Source of the DNA: Algibacter mikhailovii
GTDB lineage: Bacteria; Bacteroidota; Bacteroidia; Flavobacteriales; Flavobacteriaceae
Assembly (NCBI RefSeq): GCF_014651495.1
Contig: NZ_BMWZ01000003.1
Coordinates: 372,001 to 436,000, forward strand
DNA: 64,000 nucleotides
Direction: 5' to 3'
Shown: positions 1 to 9,908 of the stretch, in pieces
Position numbering within the stretch: position 1 is the first letter of the stretch
Layout: each line of letters begins with the position of its first letter
Notes under the pieces: generated by a model
Told to the model about the DNA's origin: nothing
The model's input: only the letters and a program-made list of their open reading frames with translations
Databases searched by the model: none
Made by a program: the position numbers and the translations under genes

Positions 1-10
1 TTTATAGAGC

Positions 11-1555
11 ATGGGTAATAAGGAAACTTTTTTCAAACATATAACAGAAGCGAATACCACAAAGGGCGATTTTATTCCGGTTGGCGCGGCTATGTTGGAT
101 GGTGAAACCATCAACGGGGCCCATGTGAAGATTCCGTTAAAAACCATGAATAGACATGGCCTTATAGCGGGTGCCACAGGAACCGGAAAAACAAAGTCCT
201 TACAAGTTCTAGCCGAAAATTTAAGTGATAAAGGCATCCCTGTATTACTTATGGATATTAAAGGCGACTTGAGTGGTATTGCACAACCAAGTCCGGGTCA
301 TGTAAAAATTGACGAGCGTCATGAAAAAATTGGTCTTCCTTTTGAGTCTAAAGCATTTCCTGTTGAAATTTTGACTCTATCAGAACAAAATGGTGTCCGC
401 CTTAGAGCAACTATCAGTGAATTTGGACCGGTATTGCTCTCTAGAATTTTAGATTTAACTGAAACACAATCTGGAATTGTCGCAGTAATATTTCAGTATT
501 GTGATGATCATAAACTACCACTATTAGATTTAAAAGATTTTAAAAAGATATTACAATACGCTACCAAGGAAGGTAAAGCTGAATTTACTGAAGCTTATGG
601 TAGAATTTCAACGGCATCAACAGGAGCTATTCTTAGAAAAATTGTTGAATTAGAGCAGCAAGGTGCTGACTTATTTTTTGGTGAAACGTCTTTTGACACC
701 CAAGATTTGCTGAGAATTGATGAACAGGGTCGGGGCTACATTAATATCATAAGGTTGACTGATATTCAAGATAGACCTAAACTGTTTTCAACATTTATGT
801 TGAGTTTATTGGCAGAAATATATTCAACGTTTCCTGAACAAGGTGATAATGACCGACCAGAACTCGTTCTATTTATTGACGAAGCCCATTTAATTTTTGA
901 TGAAGCGTCTAAAGCCTTGTTAAGTCAAATTGAAAGTATTGTTAAACTCATAAGAAGTAAAGGGGTAGGCTTATATTTTGTAACCCAAAACCCTACGGAT
1001 GTTCCTGAGGAAGTTTTAGGCCAACTTGGTTTAAAAATACAACATGCCTTAAGAGCCTTTACAGCAAAAGATCGAAAAGCTATTAAACTTACGGCGCAAA
1101 ACTATCCGGATTCTGAATACTACGATACGGAAGACATTTTAACATCTTTAGGTATTGGGGAGGCCTTAGTTTCAGCTCTTGATGAAAAAGGAAGACCTAC
1201 GCCGCTGGCAGCTACTATGATGCGTGCGCCCATGAGTCGTATGGATGTTTTAACCGATGATGAATTAAAAACCCTTCTCGCTGAATCTAAATTGGTAAAA
1301 AAATACAATGAAGATATAGACAGAGAAAGTGCTTATGAATTACTCAATCAGAAAATAAAAGACGCCGAGGAAGAAGAAGCCAAAGAACAAGCAAAAAAAG
1401 AACGCGAAGCATTAAAAAAGTCCGAATCGAAAAGACAAACCTCAACTTCACGCCGAAGATCAAGCACACGCATGAATCCTATTGTTAAAGTACTTACTAG
1501 TGCTACATTTATTCGTAGTGTTTTTGGTATCTTAACCAAAGTATTAAAGAAATAA
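11..1555 (+). CDS. HerA-like ATPase, DUF853 (YjgR family)
   Basis: This 514-residue P-loop ATPase belongs to the DUF853/HerA-C family, related to the HerA and FtsK DNA-pumping ATPases; the cellular role of the family is not settled. A Walker A motif, GATGTGKT, lies at residues 54-61, and a Walker B stretch ending in FIDEAH lies at about 285-293. Residues 450-490 form a charged, coiled-coil-like Glu/Lys-rich segment, followed by a basic Ser/Arg-rich tail. There is no signal peptide, so it should be cytosolic. The ATG is only 10 bases from the window edge, but the N-terminus (MGNKETFF) is of ordinary family length, so I take the gene as complete. It heads a same-strand cluster with 36 bases to the next gene. 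Confidence 0.9.
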   Translation: MGNKETFFKHITEANTTKGDFIPVGAAMLDGETINGAHVKIPLKTMNRHGLIAGATGTGKTKSLQVLAENLSDKGIPVLLMDIKGDLSGIAQPSPGHVKIDERHEKIGLPFESKAFPVEILTLSEQNGVRLRATISEFGPVLLSRILDLTETQSGIVAVIFQYCDDHKLPLLDLKDFKKILQYATKEGKAEFTEAYGRISTASTGAILRKIVELEQQGADLFFGETSFDTQDLLRIDEQGRGYINIIRLTDIQDRPKLFSTFMLSLLAEIYSTFPEQGDNDRPELVLFIDEAHLIFDEASKALLSQIESIVKLIRSKGVGLYFVTQNPTDVPEEVLGQLGLKIQHALRAFTAKDRKAIKLTAQNYPDSEYYDTEDILTSLGIGEALVSALDEKGRPTPLAATMMRAPMSRMDVLTDDELKTLLAESKLVKKYNEDIDRESAYELLNQKIKDAEEEEAKEQAKKEREALKKSESKRQTSTSRRRSSTRMNPIVKVLTSATFIRSVFGILTKVLKK

Positions 1556-1591
1556 CTAATTATAAATATAACAACCTACAAACCTATTTTT

Positions 1592-2149
1592 ATGCGCCAT
1601 TTAATTTTAGGCATTATTGCCTCAACTATTTTATTTACAAGCTGTACTAAAACTCAGAATCCATTTGAGATTTCCAAACAGCATATTGGTCTTTTAACAG
1701 ATTCTACTCAAGTTAAAGATCTAGAAAGTATCTTTTCAAATGATTCCGTTGTAAAATACATTGCTGGAGATGAGTTTATTGGAAACACTAACAACATTCA
1801 AATATTTGAAAAAGGTGGAAAAAAGTTATTATCACTAACACCAAAATATGTTTTAGACTCTACGTCAACTATTAGTACGGTAAGAGTCTTAGATGACCGA
1901 TACAAAACGGCAGAAAACATTAGCACCTTAAGCACGTTTAAAGACATTCAAGCTCAATATAAAATATCACGAATGAGCAACCTAATCAACTCCGTTGTTG
2001 TTGCTGTTGATGACATTAATGCTAGTTTTACTATTGACAAAAAAGAACTTCCTGCCAATTTAAGATTTGATATGAATCTAAAATTTGAAGCGACCCACAT
2101 TCCCGATGAAGCCAAAATAAAGTACTTTTTTGTGAGTTGGGATAATTAA
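1592..2149 (+). CDS. Hypothetical lipoprotein
   Basis: I do not recognise the family of this 185-residue protein. It begins with a short basic stretch and a hydrophobic segment ending in the lipobox LFTSC, so Cys18 is probably lipidated and the mature protein anchored in the envelope. The remainder is soluble, rich in Ser, Thr and Asp, and looks beta-rich, with no catalytic motif I can see. It follows the HerA-like gene by 36 bases and precedes the YitT-like gene by 12, so co-transcription is likely but suggests no function. Confidence 0.75.
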   Translation: MRHLILGIIASTILFTSCTKTQNPFEISKQHIGLLTDSTQVKDLESIFSNDSVVKYIAGDEFIGNTNNIQIFEKGGKKLLSLTPKYVLDSTSTISTVRVLDDRYKTAENISTLSTFKDIQAQYKISRMSNLINSVVVAVDDINASFTIDKKELPANLRFDMNLKFEATHIPDEAKIKYFFVSWDN

Positions 2150-2161
2150 TACAACGCCTAT

Positions 2162-3142
2162 ATGAATCCAATCTTATCAAGGTTACTCGTTAAAATAGCT
2201 AAAAACAAGCTTGAACGAAAACAAGCTAACCAGCCAGTTAGTCAAAAAGAAATAGTGCCTTTGGTAAGAAATTTTCAAGTTGAACTAAGACACGCCTTAC
2301 AGGAATATCTTTATATTATTATTGGTGTCTTTTCTGCTGGTTTTGGATTAAAAGGCTTTTTGCTTCCTAACAGCTTTATAGATGGGGGCGCTACAGGTAT
2401 TTCGCTTTTATTAGAAAACATGACGTCCTTAAACCTGGGCATCCTTCTTATTTTAGTTAACCTGCCATTTGTAATCCTTGCATCAAAAACCATTGGTAAA
2501 AAATTTGCAATAAAAAGTATTATCGCTATTTCCATGTTAGCTATCGTGGTGCATTTTATACATTATCCAACAGTTACAGATGACAAATTACTAATAGCTG
2601 TATTTGGCGGCTTCTTTCTAGGCTTTGGTATTGGAATGTCTATGCGCGGCGGCAGTGTTATTGATGGTACTGAGGTCCTCGCTATTTTTTTAGGTAGAAA
2701 ATTATCACTCACTATAGGTGATGTTTTATTACTTATTAATATTGTCATTTTTTCTGCTGGCGCCTATATTCTTTCTATCGAAACTGCACTGTATGCCATG
2801 CTGACCTATTTAGCTGCGGGTAAAACAGTAGATTTTGTAGTTGATGGTGTTGAAGAGTATGTTGGCGTGACCATTATTTCAAACCAGCATAAAGAAATGC
2901 GAATAATGCTTACCCAAAAGTTGCGCAGAGCCTGTACCATTTATGCGGGAAAAGGAGGTTATGGAACTAGTGGAGAAAGTCAAAAGAAAGATATTATTTA
3001 CACCGTAGTAACCCGATTAGAACTGGCTAGACTTCAAACAGAAATTGACAAAATAGACAGAAAAGCCTTTATAATTATGGGCATTGTAAAAGATTTACGT
3101 GGCGGTATGATAAAGAAAAAACCACTAAAGGATCAGCATTAA
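2162..3142 (+). CDS. YitT family membrane protein (DUF161/DUF2179)
   Basis: This is a 326-residue integral membrane protein of the YitT family, whose biochemical function is poorly defined. After a polar N-terminal stretch of about 45 residues come several hydrophobic segments between about 48 and 225, including Gly-rich helices typical of the family (FGIGMSMRGGSVIDGTEV). A soluble C-terminal domain from about 230 matches DUF2179, with the characteristic GKGGYGTSGE stretch around residue 264. It lies 12 bases after the lipoprotein gene and 18 before the cupin gene, in the same direction. Confidence 0.87.
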   Translation: MNPILSRLLVKIAKNKLERKQANQPVSQKEIVPLVRNFQVELRHALQEYLYIIIGVFSAGFGLKGFLLPNSFIDGGATGISLLLENMTSLNLGILLILVNLPFVILASKTIGKKFAIKSIIAISMLAIVVHFIHYPTVTDDKLLIAVFGGFFLGFGIGMSMRGGSVIDGTEVLAIFLGRKLSLTIGDVLLLINIVIFSAGAYILSIETALYAMLTYLAAGKTVDFVVDGVEEYVGVTIISNQHKEMRIMLTQKLRRACTIYAGKGGYGTSGESQKKDIIYTVVTRLELARLQTEIDKIDRKAFIIMGIVKDLRGGMIKKKPLKDQH

Positions 3143-3160
3143 AGCTTTAGCTGAATAAGA

Positions 3161-3529
3161 TTGATGAAGAAAACATATACCATTCAAAATAATCCATTTG
3201 TTGTTCCAACAACAGATGGTAAATCTATAAAGGAGCATTTTGGAAATGCCACTGATGGAAACTCAGCAATTAGTATTGCACACATGAAAGCCCCGGCTGG
3301 ATGGAGTGAACCTTTCCAAACCCCTGAATTTGATGAATTCACGGTTATCATTCGCGGCAAAAAACAGTTTATTATAGAAGGAGAAACTATCGTTTTAGAG
3401 GCAGGACAGTCCATAAAAATTGAGAAAAACACAAGGGTGCAATACTCCAATCCCTTTCCAGAAGTCTGTGAATATATTGCCATATGCACTCCAGCTTTTT
3501 CCATGGATTTGGTTAACAGAGAAGAATAA
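3161..3529 (+). CDS. Cupin domain protein
   Basis: A small protein of 122 residues predicted to form a single cupin beta-barrel. The core carries the expected pattern: a Pro/Gly-rich strand near residue 45 (APAGWSEPF), the acidic cluster PEFDEF, and a turn with VLEAGQSIKIEKNT at about 83-96. The classical metal-binding histidines are largely missing: the first cupin motif has Glu/Asp instead of HxH. Metal binding is therefore uncertain and the substrate unknown. Its stop codon directly abuts the ATG of the following hydrolase (TAA-ATG, no spacing), so the two are very likely translationally coupled. Confidence 0.75.
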   Translation: MMKKTYTIQNNPFVVPTTDGKSIKEHFGNATDGNSAISIAHMKAPAGWSEPFQTPEFDEFTVIIRGKKQFIIEGETIVLEAGQSIKIEKNTRVQYSNPFPEVCEYIAICTPAFSMDLVNREE

Positions 3530-4357
3530 ATGAAAGAATATCTTCCTAAGTTAATAAGCGTTTCTTTAAACTTTTTAAGTCATTTTGCCCCGAGTTATAC
3601 CGCTAAATTAGCAGTACTGCTATTCTCCACGCCAAGAGATGCCCAATTAAATGAGGAGGCAAAAACCTATTTAGACACTGCCAATCAAAACGATGTTGAG
3701 GTTAACGATTTTTTAATTAAAACCTATCAGTGGTCAGGAAAAAAAGCGACTGTTTTACTTGTTCATGGATGGGACAGTAATTCCTTTAGATGGAAAGACC
3801 TTATAGAGCGCTTAAAACAACAGGACTACAACATTATTTCTATAGATGCCCCAGCCCATGGAGCCTCAGGCAATAAAATATTTAACGCCCCTTTATATTC
3901 TGAGTGCATTCATGAAGTCGTCCTTAAGTTTCAACCGAGTATTCTTATTGGTCATTCCGTTGGTGGCACTGCATCTGCGATTGCCTTAACCAACTATAAA
4001 CTACCCACCATTAAAAAGCTCGTATTACTGGGCGCGCCGTCCAACCTGGATATCTCTGTTCGCAATTATGTCTCAATAATGAACTATAATAACAAAGTGC
4101 ATAAGGCTATAAATCGTTATTATTTAAAACACTTCAACCATTTACCAGAATACTATTGCGTAGAGAATTTTTACAAGAATATTGAACCAAAAGGGCTTAT
4201 CATTCATGACCGAAGGGATAACATTATTTCATACAAAGAGGCCCTTGATATTCATAGAGCCTATAAAAACTCTGAATTAATTAAAACCATTGGTTTAGGA
4301 CATCGATTAAAATCTGACAAAGTATATAAATCCATTTTAAACTTTCTTAAGGCCTAA
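3530..4357 (+). CDS. Alpha/beta hydrolase
   Basis: This 275-residue protein shows the full alpha/beta-hydrolase signature. A strand leads into an oxyanion-hole HGW motif at about 80, the nucleophile elbow GHSVGG places Ser143, the likely acid is Asp230 in HDRRDN (Asp227 is an alternative), and His258 in GLGHR completes the triad. There is no signal peptide. The substrate cannot be read from sequence; esters or thioesters are the general range of the fold. It starts immediately after the cupin stop codon and ends 18 bases before the pseudouridine synthase gene, whose probable promoter lies in that gap. Confidence 0.88.
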   Translation: MKEYLPKLISVSLNFLSHFAPSYTAKLAVLLFSTPRDAQLNEEAKTYLDTANQNDVEVNDFLIKTYQWSGKKATVLLVHGWDSNSFRWKDLIERLKQQDYNIISIDAPAHGASGNKIFNAPLYSECIHEVVLKFQPSILIGHSVGGTASAIALTNYKLPTIKKLVLLGAPSNLDISVRNYVSIMNYNNKVHKAINRYYLKHFNHLPEYYCVENFYKNIEPKGLIIHDRRDNIISYKEALDIHRAYKNSELIKTIGLGHRLKSDKVYKSILNFLKA

Positions 4358-4363
4358 CTTTTG

Positions 4364-4371
4364 TATTTTTG
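4364..4371 (+). promoter_or_regulatory. Bacteroidota -7 element close to the rluF start
   Basis: TATTTTTG matches the Bacteroidota -7 consensus TAnnTTTG and ends only four bases before the ATG at 4376. I see no good TTTG at the -33 position. If used, transcription would start at or just after the start codon region, giving an almost leaderless mRNA. The match is a single short element in AT-rich DNA, so confidence is modest. Confidence 0.4.
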
Positions 4372-4375
4372 ACGT

Positions 4376-5149
4376 ATGGAAAAACAGCAATTAAAACGTA
4401 TCAATAAATTTTTAAGTGAAGTTGGCTATTGTTCTAGACGTGAAGCCGATAAACTAATTGATGCGGGAAGAGTTACAATTAATGGTATTGTGCCAGAAAT
4501 GGGAACAAAAATAGCACCTAGTGATGTTGTAGCCGTGGATGGGGAAGTTATTAAAAACACAAAAGCAGCCTTTGTTTATCTTGCCTTTAATAAACCTATA
4601 GGTATTGTTTGTACAACAGACACCTCGGTAGAAAAAGATAATATCATTGATTACTTAAATTATCCTAAACGTATTTTTCCAATAGGCAGATTAGATAAGC
4701 CTAGTGAAGGTTTGATTCTTTTAACAGATGATGGTGATATAGTAAATAAAATTCTTAGAGCAAGTAACAACCATGAAAAGGAATATATTGTTACAGTAGA
4801 TAAGCCCATTTCGCAAACGTTTGTTGAACGTATGGCAGGAGGTATTTATATTGAAGATCTTGGTAAAAAAACAAAAAAATGTAAGGTTGAAAAGCTAAGT
4901 ACTTACAAATTCAAAATTATACTCACCCAAGGCTTAAACAGGCAAATTCGTAGAATGTGCAGTTACCTCAACTATGAAGTACAAACTTTGCAGCGTGTTA
5001 GAATTATGAATATTAAATTGGACATGCCCATTGGTGAATATCGTGAATTAACCGAAGATGAATTTAAAGAACTTAATGCACTAATCAGCCATTCTACAAA
5101 GGTATACGAAACGCGTTCTAGCAAAAAAAACAGACCGAAAAACAACTAA
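4376..5149 (+). CDS. rluF: Pseudouridine synthase, RsuA/RluB/RluF family (RluF-like)
   Basis: The protein converts a uridine in rRNA to pseudouridine. At 257 residues it has an N-terminal S4 RNA-binding domain (about 7-65, with the [21 protein letters not shown] pattern in part) and the RsuA-type catalytic domain. The catalytic aspartate is Asp107 in [10 protein letters not shown], and the family motif NRQIRRM lies near residue 187. The short length and lack of long tails resemble proteins annotated as the 23S U2604 enzyme RluF, but RsuA and RluB share these motifs, so target specificity is inferred. The C-terminus is basic and possibly disordered. It is followed by the VOC gene after two bases. 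Confidence 0.8.
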   Translation: MEKQQLKRINKFLSEVGYCSRREADKLIDAGRVTINGIVPEMGTKIAPSDVVAVDGEVIKNTKAAFVYLAFNKPIGIVCTTDTSVEKDNIIDYLNYPKRIFPIGRLDKPSEGLILLTDDGDIVNKILRASNNHEKEYIVTVDKPISQTFVERMAGGIYIEDLGKKTKKCKVEKLSTYKFKIILTQGLNRQIRRMCSYLNYEVQTLQRVRIMNIKLDMPIGEYRELTEDEFKELNALISHSTKVYETRSSKKNRPKNN

Positions 5150-5151
5150 TT

Positions 5152-5571
5152 ATGCCACAACCCTTTCACTTAGCAATACCTGTTTATAACCTAGACCATT
5201 GTCGTGTGTTCTACAGAGATGTCTTAGGTTGCGAAGAAGGCAGAAGTAGTGACCACTGGGTAGACTTTAATTTTTTTGGACATCAATTGGTAATTCACTA
5301 TAAACCAAAAACACAATCAGAAGAACTTCACACCAATCCTGTAGACGGTAAAGACGTTCCTGTACCTCATTTTGGAGTTGTGCTTTCTTGGCAGGACTTT
5401 CATGCCCTTGCCAAAGCTTTAGAAAGTAAAAAGATACACTTTGTAATTGAACCCTATATTAGGTTTAAAGGCTTACCTGGCGAACAGGCCACTATGTTTT
5501 TTTATGATCCTTCTGGAAATGCTCTTGAGTTTAAGGCCTTTAAAGACATGGATCAGTTATTTGCTAAATAG
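5152..5571 (+). CDS. VOC family protein (glyoxalase/bleomycin-resistance fold)
   Basis: This 139-residue protein has one complete vicinal-oxygen-chelate unit made of two beta-alpha-beta-beta-beta modules. Likely metal ligands are His6 in PFHLAIP, the His of PHFGVVL in the second module, and the Glu of NALEFKAF near residue 127. The stretch [14 protein letters not shown] is a hallmark of the family. The reaction cannot be assigned. It follows rluF by two bases and its last eight bases overlap the 3' end of the convergent membrane protein gene, with no obvious terminator between them. Confidence 0.85.
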   Translation: MPQPFHLAIPVYNLDHCRVFYRDVLGCEEGRSSDHWVDFNFFGHQLVIHYKPKTQSEELHTNPVDGKDVPVPHFGVVLSWQDFHALAKALESKKIHFVIEPYIRFKGLPGEQATMFFYDPSGNALEFKAFKDMDQLFAK

Positions 5572-6289
5572 TCTTCCTATTACTACAAATAAAAAAGGGA
5601 AGATAAATCAATAAAAAATATGGTATTATTATAATTTGAACAACCAGCACATACATAGGCCACTCTCCAAAATAATCAAGTAGAGATGCCGATACCGGTT
5701 TTTCATTTAAATAAAAATAATTTGCGTTCATTACACTATTTATAATAACCATCATCAATATATACACTTGAAAAGCGAAAAACGACTTAAATACACTTTT
5801 TAGTTTGGGCCTGTAGTCAAAAACGAAAGTGGCATAAAATATTATAATTAATAAGCCTAAGTGTACCGTCCAATATCTAAAATAGTCAAAACTGGGAAAC
5901 CCTTCTTGAATATCAGGCGTTAAAACACCTTGCAATGTTCCGCCTATAATCCAAAACAACAGTAATTCATACATCCAATATTTTTTGTAATACGTAAATA
6001 CAGGAATAATTAGCCCCAACAGACTGCAAAGATAAAGCGGTAAATCGGTAGTGAATGAATAGGTACCGAAAAGCATTTTGTTTAAATGGAATAGAATAAG
6101 AACGGCGCTAATAAGACAGGCTAACCCATTCAGTACTTTCCATTGTTTTTTAGGCGCCCATTTTCTTTTAGCATAACGAATTAGATAGACACCAAATAGA
6201 ACAAATAAAAGAATAGGCACTAGGTGCTCAACACTTCCAAAAACAACCCTGTGAAATAAAAAAATTGCATTGTGAATTAAAAAACTCAT
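5564..6289 (-). CDS. TIGR02206 family (YwaF-like) integral membrane protein
   Basis: This is a 241-residue membrane protein with about six or seven hydrophobic helices, of the YwaF/TMEM164-like group. Motifs supporting this are FHLNKMLFG and the helix [15 protein letters not shown] near residue 80, followed by [12 protein letters not shown], a stretch I associate with this family. Bacterial members are uncharacterised; a related eukaryotic protein acts as an acyltransferase, and I do not transfer that role. The start lies 28 bases after the folD stop, so it may be read with folD. Its 3' end overlaps the VOC gene tail-to-tail. Confidence 0.75.
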   Translation of the reverse strand: MSFLIHNAIFLFHRVVFGSVEHLVPILLFVLFGVYLIRYAKRKWAPKKQWKVLNGLACLISAVLILFHLNKMLFGTYSFTTDLPLYLCSLLGLIIPVFTYYKKYWMYELLLFWIIGGTLQGVLTPDIQEGFPSFDYFRYWTVHLGLLIIIFYATFVFDYRPKLKSVFKSFFAFQVYILMMVIINSVMNANYFYLNEKPVSASLLDYFGEWPMYVLVVQIIIIPYFLLIYLPFFICSNRKTI

Positions 6290-6317
6290 AATGCAATTTA
6301 GTTAAATATTATACATT

Positions 6318-7196
6318 TTACTGATTATGCCTTTCTCTGGCAAGCAAGGTGTTTTTTAGTAACATGGCAATGGTCATAGGTCCTACACCTCCGGGAACGG
6401 GCGTAATATAACTGGCTTTTTTACTAACGCTTTCAAACTCAACATCACCAGCTAATCTATATCCATTTTTTTTGGTAGCATCAGGAACACGTGTGATTCC
6501 CACATCAATAATCACTACATCATCTTTAACCATCTCACCAGTTAAAAATTCAGAAATACCAATGGCAGCAACAATAATATCAGCCTCTTTAGTAATAGAT
6601 TCTAAATTCTTAGTACGACTATGAACCACTGTTACTGTAGCATCTCCTGCCTTTCGTTTCTGACTCATTAAAATACTCATTGGACGCCCCACAATATGGC
6701 TTCTGCCCATCACAACAACGTTTTTTCCAGAAGTTTCTACTTGGTACCGTTCCAATAGCTCAAGAATACCGTACGGGGTTGCTGGCAGAAAAGTAGGTAA
6801 ATCTAAAGCCATTCGCCCAACATTGACAGGATGAAAGCCATCCACATCCTTATCAGGGTCTACAGCCATCAGTACCTTTTGCTCGTCAATTTGATCGGGT
6901 AAGGGCAACTGCACTATAAAGCCGTCAATATCATCATTAGTATTTAAGTCATTTATTTTTTCTAGCAATTCCTCTTCTGAGGTATACTCTGGTAATTCAA
7001 TAAGTGTAGAGTTAAACCCAATACGCTGGCATGCTTTTACTTTTGCATTCACGTAAGTCATACTCGCCCCGTCTGAACCTACTAGAATAGCGGCAAGATG
7101 TGGTACTTTCTCCCCGTTAGAAACCATTGCCTTTACATGGTCAGCAATCTCTTCTTTAATATCGTTACTTACTTTTTTACCGTCTAAGATTGTCAT
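6318..7196 (-). CDS. folD: Methylenetetrahydrofolate dehydrogenase/cyclohydrolase FolD
   Basis: FolD is a cytosolic bifunctional enzyme that oxidises 5,10-methylene-THF to methenyl-THF with NADP+ and hydrolyses it to 10-formyl-THF, supplying one-carbon units. The 292-residue length is normal. Seen in sequence: YVNAKVKAC with the catalytic lysine near residue 54-56, the QLPLP motif, DKDVDGFHP, the nucleotide-binding [11 protein letters not shown], and the C-terminal [10 protein letters not shown] signature. It lies 39 bases after ffh in the same direction, so the two may share a transcript. Confidence 0.97.
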   Translation of the reverse strand: MTILDGKKVSNDIKEEIADHVKAMVSNGEKVPHLAAILVGSDGASMTYVNAKVKACQRIGFNSTLIELPEYTSEEELLEKINDLNTNDDIDGFIVQLPLPDQIDEQKVLMAVDPDKDVDGFHPVNVGRMALDLPTFLPATPYGILELLERYQVETSGKNVVVMGRSHIVGRPMSILMSQKRKAGDATVTVVHSRTKNLESITKEADIIVAAIGISEFLTGEMVKDDVVIIDVGITRVPDATKKNGYRLAGDVEFESVSKKASYITPVPGGVGPMTIAMLLKNTLLARERHNQ

Positions 7197-7235
7197 TAAG
7201 TGGACTTTATAAGATTAAAAATGAAATTTGTAAGA

Positions 7236-8564
7236 TTAACGCATATTCTGCATCATTTGCATCATCTTTTTGCCGCCTCCACCTTGCATCATCTTCATCA
7301 TTTTACTCATTTGATTGAACTGCTTTAAAAGTTGATTCACTTCTTGTACTGAGGTTCCAGAACCTTTAGCTACACGTTTCTTTCTACTTGCATTTAAAAC
7401 TGAAGGATTTGTACGCTCTTTAGGCGTCATAGAGTGAATAATAGCCTCAATACCTTTAAAAGCATCATCATCTATATCAATATCTTTCATCATTTTTCCA
7501 GCACCAGGAATCATACCCATAAGGTCTTTCATATTCCCCATTTTCTTAATCTGCTGAATTTGCTTTAAGAAATCATCAAAACCAAATTGATTCTTGGCTA
7601 TTTTCTTTTGAAGTTTTCTAGCCTCTTCCTCATCAAATTGTTCTTGAGCACGCTCTACTAAAGACACAACATCTCCCATCCCGAGAATACGGTCTGCCAT
7701 ACGTGATGGATAGAACACATCAATAGCTTCCATTTTCTCGCCTGTACCAATAAATTTAATGGGCTTGTTAACCACTGACTTAATAGAAATGGCAGCACCA
7801 CCGCGGGTATCACCATCTAATTTCGTCAGAATTACACCATCAAAATTCAAGACATCATTAAAAGCTTTTGCTGTATTCACAGCATCTTGCCCTGTCATGG
7901 AATCCACAACAAATAAGGTTTCTTGCGGCTGAATGGCTTTATGAATATTTGATATTTCGGTCATCATAACTTCATCAACTGCCAAACGCCCCGCGGTATC
8001 AATAATTACCACATTAAATCCATTCGCCTTGGCGTGTGCTAATGCAGCTTGAGAAATAGCAACAGGATCATTATTTCCTCTATCACTAAAAACCTCAACA
8101 CCAATTTGCTCACCAACTACATGTAATTGATCTATCGCTGCTGGGCGATATACATCACAAGCAACTAATAAAGGTTTCTTTGTTTTTTTATTTTTTAAAT
8201 AATTAGCAAGTTTTCCTGAAAATGTTGTTTTACCAGAACCCTGTAAACCAGACATTAAAATAACACTTGGCGTTCCTGAAAGATTAATACCTTCAGCATC
8301 ACCTCCCATAAGCTGTGTTAATTCATCCTTAACAATTTTCACCATTAACTGTCCTGGTTGTAACGTAGTTAATACGTTTTGACCTAAGGCTTTCTCTTTA
8401 ACGGTTTGCGTAAACTGTTTTGCTATCTTAAAATTAACATCGGCATCTAAAAGTGCTCGCCTTACCTCCTTAAGTGTTTCGGCAACATTAACTTCTGTAA
8501 TACTACCATGTCCCTTCAGAACGTGTAAAGCTTTATCTAATTTATCACTTAAATTATTAAACAT
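7236..8564 (-). CDS. ffh: Signal recognition particle protein Ffh
   Basis: Ffh binds the 4.5S RNA and signal sequences of nascent inner-membrane proteins and delivers ribosomes to FtsY. The 442-residue protein contains the N domain (1-90), the G domain with P-loop GLQGSGKTT near 107-115, DTAGR near 188 and TKLDGD near 245, and the Met-rich M domain. The M domain ends in a run of Met/Gly/Lys (MMKMMQGGGGKKMMQ) that forms the flexible signal-binding tail. Length is typical for the family. A TAAATTTG -7 element lies 28 bases upstream of the ATG. Confidence 0.98.
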   Translation of the reverse strand: MFNNLSDKLDKALHVLKGHGSITEVNVAETLKEVRRALLDADVNFKIAKQFTQTVKEKALGQNVLTTLQPGQLMVKIVKDELTQLMGGDAEGINLSGTPSVILMSGLQGSGKTTFSGKLANYLKNKKTKKPLLVACDVYRPAAIDQLHVVGEQIGVEVFSDRGNNDPVAISQAALAHAKANGFNVVIIDTAGRLAVDEVMMTEISNIHKAIQPQETLFVVDSMTGQDAVNTAKAFNDVLNFDGVILTKLDGDTRGGAAISIKSVVNKPIKFIGTGEKMEAIDVFYPSRMADRILGMGDVVSLVERAQEQFDEEEARKLQKKIAKNQFGFDDFLKQIQQIKKMGNMKDLMGMIPGAGKMMKDIDIDDDAFKGIEAIIHSMTPKERTNPSVLNASRKKRVAKGSGTSVQEVNQLLKQFNQMSKMMKMMQGGGGKKMMQMMQNMR

Positions 8565-8591
8565 AATAAGTTATTCAAATTTTGGAAAGTG

Positions 8592-8599
8592 CAAATTTA
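8592..8599 (-). promoter_or_regulatory. Probable -7 promoter element of ffh
   Basis: On the minus strand the sequence reads TAAATTTG, a full match to the Bacteroidota TAnnTTTG element, 27 bases before the ffh ATG. A weak TTTC sits about 20 bases further upstream in place of the TTTG -33 box. A transcript from here would have a leader of about 20 bases. Confidence 0.5.
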
Positions 8600-8836
8600 G
8601 TGATTTGCTTGCTATTATAGAAACATCGTCAAACAAAAGTAAAGACATAAAAAGTTGCTAAAATAAAATTATTGGCCTTTGTAAAGAAAACTTTTTATTT
8701 ACCTCCGCTTCTAATAATAATTTTTAATTAAAACCAGCTAGTCACCGCATAACAACAATGTTTTTACAATTAAATGGAATTACAGTATATTTAATGTAAG
8801 TAATAGCTTTTTCCTTAAATTTTAGAATTACCTTTT

Positions 8837-9900
8837 ATGTCCATACTAAAAAAAATAAATAGTGTATTAACTGAGTTTTCTCAAATAAATACATGGATTT
8901 TAAAAGGTTCAAGCGGTTCTTCTGAGGAGTCCATAGAAATTGTTTTTATCGGAAACGAAAAACAAAAAAATTATATTGCCCAAATTGTTTTTAATTCTGA
9001 ATGCGAACACCAATTTCTTGGTAAACATTCTTTGTGGTCACTTTACTTTTTTCTAAATAAGTCAAAAAACAAGTTTGATATGGTTTTCATAGAAGGGCAT
9101 ATTTTTCATAAGGTTTTTTTTAAGAGACGAAAAGACTTTTTTGTTCCGATGTGGTTAACAAGTACAGTAAATCTCCCTTTAAAACCAACAAGTAGATCTG
9201 CAAAGGACGATATGAGGCGGATTAGAAAAAATAATCTCAGCTACGAGGTTGCTAATTCAATTGAAAAGTGTCATCATTTTTATTATTCTATGTATTTGCC
9301 AACAGTTCAATCAAGGCATGAGGAAAGAACCATTCCAATGAATTATGAAAGTATGATAGATAAAATTAAGAATCATGAAGGAATACTACTCATGATTAAA
9401 ATGGAAAATAAGGATATCGCAGGTATTGTAATTCTAATGCAGGACGATACCCCTAGATTATGGTCTTCTGGTATATTGCATGGCGACACTTCATATTGGA
9501 AATACGGCGCTATTGCTGCAACATATTTCTTCTCATCTGATTATTTAACTAAAAAAGGTTATAACACAATGAACATGGGATTATCACGAGCATTTATCTC
9601 GGATGGTGTATTACAATACAAAAAAAATTAGGTTCTAAATTTGTCAATCAAGGCAGAAGAGGTTTTATTATACGAACCAATACCCTTTCAGAACATGTTC
9701 AGTATTTTTTTATAAATAACCCGTTTGCTCAACTAGATAAAAAGGAACTAAAAGGCGCGATATTTACCGATGAACATAAACTGAGTACAGGCCAAATAAA
9801 AAGATACGATTCAGAGTGGAACCTTAGCTCTTTTGCTGAGTGCAGTATATTCAGAATTAATAATTCAGAACCCTATTTTAAGAAAACGTATAATTTATAA
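8837..9900 (+). pseudogene. GNAT/FemAB-like acetyltransferase gene interrupted by a frameshift in an A8 run
   Basis: Reading from ATG 8837 gives 264 residues ending at TAG 9629-9631. The protein continues in the next frame from 9628 (LGSKFVNQGRRGF) to TAA 9898-9900. The break falls in a run of eight A at 9620-9627; one extra A would join both parts into one protein of 354 residues. The middle (about 110-260) resembles the acyltransferase half of GNAT/FemAB-type proteins, with alternating strands, an RRIRKNN start, and a KLGSKF turn near the join, as in many family members. There is no signal peptide. It may be a true pseudogene, a sequencing error, or a gene expressed through polymerase slippage on the A run. 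The 3' end abuts the decayed argS copy by eight bases. Confidence 0.7.
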
Positions 9901-9908
9901 CAGGTAAA

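Noticed and set aside
1120-1539. Minus-strand open frames inside the HerA-like gene
   Set aside because: They are shadows of the coding strand, with no family resemblance.
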